NCBI RefSeq assembly: GCF_024919275.1
Contig: NZ_JANWGH010000001.1
Location: forward strand, 1,620,296-1,684,295
Length of the DNA stretch: 64,000 nt
From: Algoriphagus limi
Lineage (GTDB): Bacteria > Bacteroidota > Bacteroidia > Cytophagales > Cyclobacteriaceae
Direction of reading: 5' to 3'
In this document: positions 25,939 through 33,620 of the stretch, one piece after another
Layout of the letters: each line of letters opens with the position of its first letter
How positions within the stretch are numbered: position 1 is the stretch's first letter
The notes under the pieces: model-generated
Seen by the model: only the letters and a program-made list of their open reading frames with translations
What the model was told of the DNA's origin: nothing
The model's database searches: none
Position numbers and translations under genes: made by a program

Positions 25939-26832
25939 CTAATTTTCTCGTAAAATTCTTTCTACTTTAAAAGGAGTTTTGAAATCATCTAACTCCTGTT
26001 TTTCAACTTGATCAAAAATTTTCCATTTTTCTGACCCGGGAGGACCAAAAAGAAAATGAATTTTCGATTTGAAATTTGAAATCTTTGATAGGTTCCTAAC
26101 TATATCAATATATTCATGTAAGATGATTTTCGCTGGATTTTTTGTGTGAATATTATGCGTAATACCGTAAATCGGTTTTTCAACTTCTGGTTGATATGTA
26201 CCAAAAATGTGATCGAAAAGAATCAATATTCCTCCCATATTTTTATCCAAATAATGAGGGTTGCTACCATGATGAACCCTATGGTTAGAAGGCGTATTGA
26301 AAATTAAATCTAAAAAGCCAAGTTTCCCGATTCGCTCAGTATGTACAAGAATATTCCAAATCGTAGAGATTGATTCATTAAGTAAAATCATCCATGGTGG
26401 AATTCCGAATAAACATAAAGGAGCCCAAAAAAGAAATCGGTAAAAAGTATGGATAAAATTGACACGAAATCCTACGGAAACATTGTAATACAATGAGGAA
26501 TGATGAGTAACATGGGCAGCCCAAAATATTCTGGATTTGTGTCCTAGTAAATGAAATAAATACATAATAAAATCACAAGACAAAAAGCCTAAAACCCATA
26601 ACCAGACAGATAATTCAGGCTTAAAGAAGGCAAATTCATATACCCCGCTGTAGAGACCAAAAGCAACTCCTTTCATAAATAATCCCACTGTTAGAATACA
26701 CATTCCAACAACAAAATTTGCCAACATATCCTTCACCTCATTTTCGAAATGACTCTTCTTCCAGGTGAGGTACAATTCAACCATGAAAATCATTATCATC
26801 ACGGTCGCTCCAATAGAATCGATATTGACCAT
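25939..26832 (-). CDS. Sterol desaturase/fatty-acid hydroxylase superfamily protein
   Basis: A 297-residue membrane di-iron enzyme with four or five hydrophobic segments in the first 160 residues. His clusters follow the superfamily pattern: HLLGH (about 93), HVTHH (about 106), and later NHRVHHGSNPHYLDKN (about 190). Members hydroxylate sterols, fatty acids or long-chain bases. Here it is paired with a desaturase and a GNAT-like protein in one direction, consistent with tailoring of an unusual membrane lipid. Members of the genus Algoriphagus make sulfonolipids, so that class is a possible substrate, but no sulfonolipid-specific gene is in the window. Confidence 0.85.
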   Translation of the reverse strand: MVNIDSIGATVMIMIFMVELYLTWKKSHFENEVKDMLANFVVGMCILTVGLFMKGVAFGLYSGVYEFAFFKPELSVWLWVLGFLSCDFIMYLFHLLGHKSRIFWAAHVTHHSSLYYNVSVGFRVNFIHTFYRFLFWAPLCLFGIPPWMILLNESISTIWNILVHTERIGKLGFLDLIFNTPSNHRVHHGSNPHYLDKNMGGILILFDHIFGTYQPEVEKPIYGITHNIHTKNPAKIILHEYIDIVRNLSKISNFKSKIHFLFGPPGSEKWKIFDQVEKQELDDFKTPFKVERILREN

Positions 26833-26976
26833 AAAAGCTTCTTACATAGATTAAAAGACTGATATATATAAAGTTATAGAAAAAAATCTCACTAAATTCA
26901 AAATTTTAGCTTCAGATTATTGAGTTTTTCTAAAAATTCGACTCTGAGTTTTTTACTTAAAAAACTGAACATTCAT

Positions 26977-28146
26977 TTACAAAATGGGATGCCTTTCAAA
27001 CTTTTTATTTTCATCAAACAAAAACCGGTAGGTCACTAATGTTCTGAAATGCTTCCCTCCCAAATTTTTGGAAATATTCAGCATTTTCGGATTGAAATCT
27101 CCTTGCCAATAAAGTTCAAGTTTTTTGTAGGAAGTCTGAGATTTGATGACTTGCTCTGCTTCTACGATCATATAATAATCGAGTCCCATTCCCTGAAACT
27201 CGGGAACTACTCCAAAGGCCAAGCCTATAAAATTCTGGTTTTTAGCAAATCTTTTAATTAGATAAAATTTCAGCTTTGAAAAAAACCCAAATTTGCCATG
27301 AAGGTACTTGATCATTTGATTGATATCGGGAAGATTGACCCACATAACTATAGGTTCATCTTTATAGTAGACAAACCAAATCAATCTCTCATCCATAACA
27401 GGCTTGATTGATTTAAAAAGTTTTAAAGCCTGTTGGGGAGTTATATCCTTATTTCCTTGATGTTGAGCCCAAGCTTTATTGTAAACAATACTCAGATCAT
27501 TAGCATATTTTTCCAAGTTGTTTTTTTTGATATGCAGTGCCTTAAAATCTGAGTCCACTGAATATTTTTTATAGGCTTCATAAAATTTGGGAGCCAATTG
27601 ATGACTTTCTCCAGATACTGAGAGACTCCAGCATATTTGATTATAAAAATTTTTAAACCCGTAAGACTCAAACAATTTTTTATAATAAGGTGGATTAAAG
27701 TTCATATTGTAAATCGGAGGATGAAACCCTTCTACCAACAAGCCCCACCATTTATCTCTATCACCAAGGTTTATGGGGCCATCCATCGCCTCCATTCCTC
27801 TTTCCTTCAACCAAGCTTTGGCTGTATCAAATAACAATCGTGCAGTATCTTGATCATCAACACAATCAAAAAAACCAAAACCTCCAACTTTTATATCATC
27901 CCCTTTATTTATATATCTCTTATTTACAAAGGCTGCAATCCTACCTATAAGTTTTCCTTGACTAGTTTTTATAACCCATCGGATGGCCTCAGATCTTTCT
28001 AAAAGTTTATTTTTCTTTTTATCAAAAACTGAAAGAACATCCTTATCCAAAGGCTGTATCCAATTTGGATATGACTTGTTGATTAAGTTATGAACCTTCA
28101 AAAAATCGCGTTCTAATTTTCTCGAGTTAACTTCAATAACTTCCAT
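26977..28146 (-). CDS. GNAT-like N-acyltransferase family protein
   Basis: A 389-residue cytoplasmic protein. The acetyl/acyl-CoA binding signature of the GNAT fold is seen near residue 315 as VVPEFQGMGLDYYMI (V-x-P-x-x-Q-G-x-G). The N-terminal half contains VGGFGFFDCVDDQ and MDGPINLGDRDKWWGLLVEG, and the middle ESYGFKNFYNQICW. This architecture is widespread in Bacteroidota as long GNAT-like proteins of unknown substrate. It is the first gene of the minus-strand set ending with the M19 dipeptidase; 144 bases separate it from the hydroxylase gene, so a separate promoter is possible. An aminoacyl-lipid role is conjecture. Confidence 0.7.
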   Translation of the reverse strand: MEVIEVNSRKLERDFLKVHNLINKSYPNWIQPLDKDVLSVFDKKKNKLLERSEAIRWVIKTSQGKLIGRIAAFVNKRYINKGDDIKVGGFGFFDCVDDQDTARLLFDTAKAWLKERGMEAMDGPINLGDRDKWWGLLVEGFHPPIYNMNFNPPYYKKLFESYGFKNFYNQICWSLSVSGESHQLAPKFYEAYKKYSVDSDFKALHIKKNNLEKYANDLSIVYNKAWAQHQGNKDITPQQALKLFKSIKPVMDERLIWFVYYKDEPIVMWVNLPDINQMIKYLHGKFGFFSKLKFYLIKRFAKNQNFIGLAFGVVPEFQGMGLDYYMIVEAEQVIKSQTSYKKLELYWQGDFNPKMLNISKNLGGKHFRTLVTYRFLFDENKKFERHPIL

Positions 28147-28669
28147 AGAGCGAAATTTATAGCAAAAATTATCACTGTTATTTCTTAAAAAAAAGAGTTC
28201 GATTCAAAATTTATTGCAAGAAAATTCTTAAAGAAAATCTTTAGATTAGAAAACCTCTGAATTTAATTTTTAATCAAAAAATCCTAGTTCTCAAGATTTT
28301 CAAAATGATGATATCATCTAAAACTTTTCCCAAAAAAGTAGAGTAGCAAATTTTAACTAAAAAGACCAGATCAATTTCTAGGTCTTAATCTTATTAAGAA
28401 TAAGCATCATGAATCCTATCAATTTCTTCAAACCTTATCTTGACTTATCGTCATTTTACTACTTGTAATTATCTAATCAAACTCACGAAAAACATAGTCC
28501 CAGCTGCAGCTATTGTCAACAGGGGGAGCTTAAGAAAAAAGCCTCTAGAATTTAATTCTAGGGGCTTTTTGTTTTTCAAGCTAATTCTTCGATTTTGCTC
28601 TCTGATTTTCCATTAGTAAAACTCACTCACTTATCCCTTTTCAAAAACAATTTTAATCGTATCCCAACA
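28147..28669. other. Intergenic region with repeat copy D
   Basis: It holds the repeat and terminator at 28499-28575 and a weaker hairpin (AGACC/GGTCT) near 28362-28385. No gene longer than about 20 codons and no canonical promoter are apparent. Confidence 0.45.
28499..28575 (+). repeat. tRNA-tail/terminator repeat, copy D (divergent)
   Basis: CCAGCTGCAGCTATTGTCAAC precedes AGGGGGAGC (28521-28529), then a stem GCCTCTAGAA/TTCTAGGGGC (28541-28565) with T run. It parallels copies B and C in layout (CTATTGT, AGGGGGAGC, terminator), but GTTGCAAC is replaced by GCTGCAGC and the terminator stem differs. Confidence 0.55.
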
Positions 28670-29146
28670 ATGAAAAAATCTATTTTCCTTGCCCTTTCTT
28701 TATTTGGCTTATTTGCATTTACAGCTCAAGCTCAGGAATTAAGTCAAAATGCATCTTCCGGAGAATTCAAAGTCATAACAGTCGTTGAATCCATCGTTCC
28801 TATGGGAATTGGACGATCTCGAATCATCGACAGTCAAACCGAAGTAGATGCTTCGATTTTTACGACCGAACGGACAGATGGAAAAAAGAGTAATCAAAAG
28901 GAAATCAGCCGTTCGGATATCAAGGTAGATGAACTGGAGGAAACCAAGCTTTTAAACTTCTTCAGTGCAACGGGTATTAACTTTCAAAATATCGCTTCCA
29001 ACGATGCGGTCATCGCTTCTAAAATCAACAGCATGTTGGCTCAAGGCTGGGAACTCAAGTATGTGACCTCTGGAGTGGAAAGTGATGGGGGTGCAGAAGA
29101 CGGTCAGGGAATCTTTATTACCCGCTTGTTTTTCTACCGTAAATAA
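28670..29146 (+). CDS. Exported protein of unknown function
   Basis: The start at MKKSIFLALSLFGLFAFTAQAQ (28670) gives 158 residues with a clean signal peptide; the 25 codons upstream are not convincing. The mature part is small and mixed, with FKVITVVESIVPMGIGRSRI and, near the end, INSMLAQGWELKYVTSGVESDGG and GIFITRLFFYRK. The LAQGWELKYV pattern resembles the small DUF4177-like domain. A strong terminator follows 19 bases after the stop. Its role is unknown. Confidence 0.65.
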   Translation: MKKSIFLALSLFGLFAFTAQAQELSQNASSGEFKVITVVESIVPMGIGRSRIIDSQTEVDASIFTTERTDGKKSNQKEISRSDIKVDELEETKLLNFFSATGINFQNIASNDAVIASKINSMLAQGWELKYVTSGVESDGGAEDGQGIFITRLFFYRK

Positions 29147-29165
29147 TTTCTCAAAAGCACATTAA

Positions 29166-29195
29166 AAAAGAGGTCTTATTGGACCTCTTTTTTTC
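29166..29195 (+). terminator. Terminator after the exported protein gene
   Basis: The stem AAAAGAGGTC / GACCTCTTTT is followed by T residues. It lies between convergent genes and can serve both. Confidence 0.8.
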
Positions 29196-29690
29196 TTAAT
29201 CTTCCAGGACCAAACCTGATGACACATCTAGATGAATTTTCCATCTGCCATCGACCTTATCTTTTTTCATAATCACTAAAAAAGTGTAATCAAGCGCAAT
29301 ATTTTCTCCTTCTGAATTGGTGTAAAACAAGGTACTAGTACCATAATCATAAGCTACGGAATCGCTTACGACAACTGTCCTTTTTGGTCGCATTTGGATA
29401 CTGTCGATGCTAAATTGACCACTAGGATTCCGCATTAATTGAAGATATTCTTGCCAATCCTCAGTTCCTGGATTCACTCCAATCATATCACTAGTAGTAA
29501 ACTGACTTAATTCGGAATATCTTTTTTCCTTAAAGGCAAGGAGAAATTGAGCTCTGCTTCTTTCAATAGCCTCCAACTCAGCTTCTACATCAAATGAAGG
29601 AATTTGAGCGTCATTAATTTGCTCATCATTTGGCTCTTCCCCACAGGAAAATGCAATAACACCCATGAGGATAATTAAAACTCTTTTCAT
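29196..29690 (-). CDS. Lipoprotein with SnoaL/DUF4440-like domain
   Basis: The start at MKRVLIILMGVIAFSC (29690) gives 164 residues and a lipoprotein signal with lipobox AFSC. After an acidic linker comes EAELEAIERSRAQFLLAFKEKRYSELSQFTTSDMIGVNPG, then VSDSVAYDYGTSTLFY, and GRWKIHLDVSSG. This order of a helix pair, a strand region and a final WKIH strand fits the SnoaL-like/DUF4440 (NTF2-like) fold. Such proteins bind small ligands or are accessory; no enzyme function is assigned. The longer reading from 29759 adds residues before the signal peptide and is unlikely. Confidence 0.7.
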   Translation of the reverse strand: MKRVLIILMGVIAFSCGEEPNDEQINDAQIPSFDVEAELEAIERSRAQFLLAFKEKRYSELSQFTTSDMIGVNPGTEDWQEYLQLMRNPSGQFSIDSIQMRPKRTVVVSDSVAYDYGTSTLFYTNSEGENIALDYTFLVIMKKDKVDGRWKIHLDVSSGLVLED

Positions 29691-29759
29691 GATTTTGGAT
29701 TTTAGTAATTTTAGACAAAAAGATTTTTTAGCATCAAAGAATAAGTTGTTGATCTTCAT

Positions 29760-30096
29760 AATGATGTATTCAACAATTGAAAATAATCAAGAATAGGTAT
29801 AAGGTGTAAAAATTCCTGGTTTTTTCTCCCCTCAAACAAGTTTCGCCCAGCCCCTACTTCAATAAGAAAACATTTTCGACCTCAAAAAGACCCCCAACTA
29901 CCTTCTCGTTGTAAAAGATGAGGATGGCTTTGGACTTTATCGCATCTTCAATTCTGTACTTTTGATAGCTGAATAGGTTTCGGGTTTTGATCAGTTATTG
30001 AAATTGGTATTCTTTGATTAAAGGATTGTCGAGAGTTAAGTTTTCTTTTCTTTGACAGATTCCTTTTCGCCACAAAATCCTCAAAAAGAAAATGCG
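29760..30096. other. Non-coding stretch with a short coding-like fragment
   Basis: At 29872-29976 (+) one frame reads 34 protein-like codons (DLKKTPNYLLVVKDEDGFG, LYRIFNSVLLIAE) between stop codons without a normal start. It may be gene debris; nothing else is seen. Confidence 0.3.
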
Positions 30097-30514
30097 ATGG
30101 AGCAAATACAAACAGAAAGCCTGGGAAACCTGAAGGACTTCAAAAAATGTAAAAAAGATCTTCAGATGGAGCGGACTAGGGCGGCATTTGAGCGGCTTCA
30201 GCTAGCATGGACGAACCTCACTCACTATCCTGGCAATTGGAATCGGTGCTTATGAGTTTTTCTTCAACCGACTCGAATCAGGTAAAAAAGCTCTTTTTGA
30301 GGAATTTACAGGAAGAGAAATGGCCTTGATTCTTTTTTTAGTTGCCATTATCGTGATGATCCTGTCTCTCATACAGCATCGCCAAAGTATGGCTCAGCTT
30401 AAAAAGAGCTATTCAGCCAGCCGATACTCCATTGCTTCTTTTCTTTCCGTTCTGATATTGTTTTTAGGATTATTTCTTCTTGGAATGCTCATTTGGAAAT
30501 CATTTTTACTCTAG
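30097..30514 (+). pseudogene. DUF202 (YidH-like) membrane protein gene, frameshifted
   Basis: The first frame from ATG 30097 reads MEQIQTESLG, then MERTRAAFERLQLAWT. The expected continuation of the DUF202 family (ERTxxAxxRxxLAWxRTSL) is found in another frame from 30212: RTSLTILAIGIGAYEFFFNR, then a second and third membrane helix (LILFLVAIIVMILSL, FLSVLILFLGLFLLGMLIW) to the stop at 30514. The break is at TGGAC/GAACC (30208-30214), where two bases are missing or one is extra. The rest of the domain is intact, so the lesion looks recent, or it is a sequencing error. An in-frame TTG at 30052 would extend the start. Confidence 0.7.
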
Positions 30515-30551
30515 CTCACCATTAAGAATCTAAGCCCAAAACATCGGGATT

Positions 30552-30686
30552 CTAATTAATTTTCCTTAAAGCCACTTTTAGTCCCTCTTCTAAGGACTCG
30601 GATTGAAGAAATGAACCTATTGTTTCCTTTAGCTTACCCCTATCTGGAACAAGTTTATTCAATTGCTCCATTTCCTTCAGATTCAT
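30552..30686 (-). CDS. Small protein of 44 residues downstream of serine dehydratase
   Basis: The reading frame starts at ATG 30686, begins MNLKEMEQLNKLVPDRG and ends LEEGLKVALRKIN before TAG. It is predicted mostly helical, soluble and lysine/glutamate rich, and an in-frame stop lies just upstream. It begins 42 bases after the stop of the serine dehydratase gene on the same strand and could be co-transcribed. I do not recognise it. Its composition is protein-like, but such a short frame may be fortuitous. Confidence 0.4.
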   Translation of the reverse strand: MNLKEMEQLNKLVPDRGKLKETIGSFLQSESLEEGLKVALRKIN

Positions 30687-30728
30687 ATGAGGGCTAGTTC
30701 AGTTTGACTTCTTTTCCTTTTTACCTCT

Positions 30729-32297
30729 TTAGCAACTCTTAAAAAACTGCTTTTGAACCAGTCTTTGCTCGATTTCCTTGGCGGTTTTGGTAATGGATAA
30801 ACCTCCCAAATTGGTACATCGAAGGGTATTGGGAATGCTTTTTCCCACTTCATACATGGTTTCAATCACCTCATCCAGAGGGATAAGCGCATCATAATCC
30901 GCTAAGGCCATATTAGCACAGGAAAGGGAATTGGATGCTGCCATCACATTTCGGTTTAGACATGGAGCCTCTACCCGATTCCCGATTGGATCACAAATCA
31001 TTCCGAGGGAACTTTGCAAAGCCATAGAAGCTGCGGATAAACTTTGATTCAAATTTCCACCTCCCAAATAAACCAAGGAAGCGGCAGCCATGGTCGCTCC
31101 CGATCCACATTCTGCCTGACATCCGCCAACTTCAGCAGCGAAAGTTGAATGTGAAGCAATAAACACCCCGATCAATCCTGCGATCAACAAGGCCTTGACC
31201 GTTTCTTCTTCAGAAAGTCCCAAAGAATCTGCCACTCCCAAAACTGCCCCAGGCATCGCTCCGCAGGATCCTGCTGTTGGTGCTGCGACAATCACGCCCA
31301 TAGAGCTCTTCACCTCCATGATGGCCGAAACATACATGATAATTCGATTGAGCACATCCCCGTCCACCAATCGCTTTTCCTCCATCATAGACTTAAACTT
31401 GACAGATTGAGGACCCAAAATCCGATCCTCGAATTGAGTGCCTTTCAAGCCAGTTTCCACGGCATTCTTCAAGATCAGCCGAATCTCCTCCATTTTAGCG
31501 AAGACTTCCTCTTCGGAAAAATCCCCTCGCATGCTTTCATACCTAGCTGCCAGTTGCCAAAGGGATAGATTCTTATCCTGATTATAGGCCAGCATTTCCT
31601 CCACGGTAATAAATGGAACCTGAGTGTTTTTAGAAGAAAGAACAGGTAAAACCGGGCGAATCTCCTTGATCATTTTTACTCCCTCGATTTGGGCCAATTC
31701 TTCTTTCAGAATTGAATCGATAGGAGCCTGAGCTGTCAAAAGAACCATTTTTGAATTCCCTGAAAGCAGCTCCAAACTGTCCCAATCACCAGCTTGCTCC
31801 AGATAGTTCATCACCTGAATTGGCAGATCCGTATAGACCAAAGTCATGAATCGGTCGCCTGCCAAGGACACGTTGGCCCCATCGATCTCGACTAGCTCGA
31901 TCATACCTCCTCCAGTAGAAATTGCTACCAAGCGATGCGACTCCCAAGGATTGGAAAGGGTGATCTGGTAAGCATTGGGATGCTTGTTTTCCAATTCTAC
32001 AATTCGAATAGTATAAGCTATCCCTGCTCCCTTTAGATGGATTTCCGAATCTACTAAGCGTTCATCATAAGCTTCCCAACCTAAAAACCCACCAAAGAGT
32101 CCCATATCTGAGCCTTGGTCTTTATGGGTTGTTGCCAAAGATCCATCGGGATCAAAATCAATTTCAATCTTTGAAATTTTCCCATCCATCAAATCATGAC
32201 AAATCCTCCCAATTCGTAGGGAAGCTGCACAATGGGAACTTGAAGGACCTCTCATCACCGGCCCGACCACATCATTAAAAATACTTGGGTAACTCAT
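30729..32297 (-). CDS. L-serine ammonia-lyase (iron-sulfur type, fused)
   Basis: A 522-residue enzyme that deaminates L-serine to pyruvate and ammonia. The N-terminal beta domain starts with SIFNDVVGPVMRGPSSSHCAASLRIG, the hallmark of SdaA/SdaAB enzymes. The C-terminal alpha domain holds SCGAMPGAVLG, VGGCQAECGSGATMAAA and CDPIGNRVEAPCLNRN, whose cysteines bind the oxygen-sensitive 4Fe-4S cluster. At 522 residues it is longer than E. coli SdaA (about 450); the extra length lies between the domains around 200-260. It is cytoplasmic. A small gene follows on the same strand. Confidence 0.92.
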   Translation of the reverse strand: MSYPSIFNDVVGPVMRGPSSSHCAASLRIGRICHDLMDGKISKIEIDFDPDGSLATTHKDQGSDMGLFGGFLGWEAYDERLVDSEIHLKGAGIAYTIRIVELENKHPNAYQITLSNPWESHRLVAISTGGGMIELVEIDGANVSLAGDRFMTLVYTDLPIQVMNYLEQAGDWDSLELLSGNSKMVLLTAQAPIDSILKEELAQIEGVKMIKEIRPVLPVLSSKNTQVPFITVEEMLAYNQDKNLSLWQLAARYESMRGDFSEEEVFAKMEEIRLILKNAVETGLKGTQFEDRILGPQSVKFKSMMEEKRLVDGDVLNRIIMYVSAIMEVKSSMGVIVAAPTAGSCGAMPGAVLGVADSLGLSEEETVKALLIAGLIGVFIASHSTFAAEVGGCQAECGSGATMAAASLVYLGGGNLNQSLSAASMALQSSLGMICDPIGNRVEAPCLNRNVMAASNSLSCANMALADYDALIPLDEVIETMYEVGKSIPNTLRCTNLGGLSITKTAKEIEQRLVQKQFFKSC

Positions 32298-32411
32298 GGA
32301 TTTTGAATTGGTGGTAATCCATTGAATTTAAGAAAAAAACAATTGGATTTAATTTTTGGATCAACCCAATTTAATGCACTATCAAAGATGGTATTCCTTA
32401 GAAATAAAAAA

Positions 32412-32437
32412 GGCCTTCAGACTAAATTCTGAAGGCC
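32412..32437 (-). terminator. Terminator after the MotA/TolQ/ExbB-like gene
   Basis: The stem GGCCTTCAG / CTGAAGGCC is followed on the minus strand by T6. It lies directly behind the stop at 32446. Confidence 0.85.
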
Positions 32438-32445
32438 AATTTGAT

Positions 32446-32763
32446 TTAAACAAAACGAGGTTTTTGAATCACCCGAATCACCAAGGAAACCATAAAGATG
32501 AGCAATCCAAAAATCGTGGAAATGGTACTATACTTTAATCCTCCTGCGATCATGGCTTGGTTGATATTTCCTCCAAAGGATTCTATTCCTTCAAACATCC
32601 CATATAGCCCGATCACTTGACCGAGAATTCCGGTTGCCAAAGCAAAGATCCCCAGTTCCTTGGTCCATTCTGGAAATTTAAAGGCCGATACTACTACTGC
32701 GATCAGTTGGAGAGTCAAAATACTCATGATAATGGGCCCTCCTGCAAAGAATAAATCAATCAT
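32446..32763 (-). CDS. Small membrane protein resembling MotA/TolQ/ExbB family
   Basis: The start at MIDLFFAGGPIIMSIL (32763) gives 105 residues with three hydrophobic helices (about 3-28, 38-58, 78-98). The segment LYGMFEGIESFGGNINQAMIAGGLKYSTISTIFGLL resembles the G-L-x-G-T-V-x-G-M-x-x-A-F region of proton-channel proteins of the MotA/TolQ/ExbB family, but it is shorter than ExbB (about 220). No ExbD/TolR partner is adjacent, so a stand-alone role is likely. The longer frame starting at 32844 has no supporting features. Confidence 0.6.
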   Translation of the reverse strand: MIDLFFAGGPIIMSILTLQLIAVVVSAFKFPEWTKELGIFALATGILGQVIGLYGMFEGIESFGGNINQAMIAGGLKYSTISTIFGLLIFMVSLVIRVIQKPRFV

Positions 32764-32913
32764 AATTTTTTGGTTTTGGTACAGACCAAAATTACTTTGA
32801 ATAGCCTCCAAAAGGTAAGTAATAAACCCGGCTAGGCAAGTCAAAAACAGGATTTGAGTAATTCGGGATTCGGCAAAAACCGCTTCTCCGATCTATTTTA
32901 CCTATTTTTAGCC

Positions 32914-33615
32914 ATGTCCAAATTGATACGACTCGAAATCGCCTTTTGGCTGCTGACTGCTTTTCTGATGGGACTCCTCGTGCAAGATGCCTTTTCCAGT
33001 TCCCAGGGAAGTTGGCTTGCAGGCTGCCTATTATTGATCCCAACCTTGACCTTGCAAAAAGGAATTGCTTGGGCGTTGAACTTTTCAGGATTGAAACGAA
33101 TTGTCCGACTTTTCTTAGTTGGGGTTTCATCCCTTTATTTGGCTTATCTAGCCATTGCTTTTGTGTATTGGTATTTCTTGGGATTCAACTCCAACTATTT
33201 TGAAAAATCCATCATCAACCCCATTCTCTTGTGGGTCATTATGGGATTTTTTACCGGATTGTATTTTTTCTTTTTTCGAAAAAAGGCAGAATCCAACACT
33301 ACTCCCGAAACCATCAGCTTTTACAGTAATCGAAAGTTGGTTTCTCTGAAAGCCGAAGAAATAGTATTCATCGAAAGCCTAGGCGAATACACTTCCGTCC
33401 AATTAAAAAATGGCCAATCCTTGAAAAATGGCGTAAAAATCAGCGAATGGACCAATCGTCTACCAAAGTTCCAGAGAGTACATCGATCCTTTTTAATCAA
33501 TCCTGATTTTGCGATTTACAAGGGACAGGAAATCGAACTGAATGGGGAGTTCACCATTCCCATTTCCCGATCCTATAAGGAATTGACGCGAGAATATTTC
33601 CTGAAGGAATCTTAA
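32914..33615 (+). CDS. LytTR-family DNA-binding regulator with membrane N-terminus
   Basis: The start at MSKLIRLEIAFWLL (32914) gives 233 residues. Four hydrophobic helices occupy about 8-130. The LytTR DNA-binding domain spans about 145-230: ISFYSNRKLVSLKAEEIVFIESLGEYTSVQL, then WTNRLPKFQRVHRSFLINPD and ISRSYKEL. The conserved F-x-R-x-H-R-S-F-x-I-N sequence is clear. Membrane-anchored LytTR regulators without receiver domain are common in Bacteroidota. It is divergent from the MotA/TolQ-like gene across 150 bases, a possible target. No kinase is adjacent. Confidence 0.85.
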   Translation: MSKLIRLEIAFWLLTAFLMGLLVQDAFSSSQGSWLAGCLLLIPTLTLQKGIAWALNFSGLKRIVRLFLVGVSSLYLAYLAIAFVYWYFLGFNSNYFEKSIINPILLWVIMGFFTGLYFFFFRKKAESNTTPETISFYSNRKLVSLKAEEIVFIESLGEYTSVQLKNGQSLKNGVKISEWTNRLPKFQRVHRSFLINPDFAIYKGQEIELNGEFTIPISRSYKELTREYFLKES

Positions 33616-33620
33616 TAAGC

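Noticed and set aside
20214-28575. The repeats as integron attC sites between gene cassettes
   Set aside because: The ends do not fit RYYYAAC/GTTRRRY, blocks hold several genes on both strands, and no integrase gene is present.
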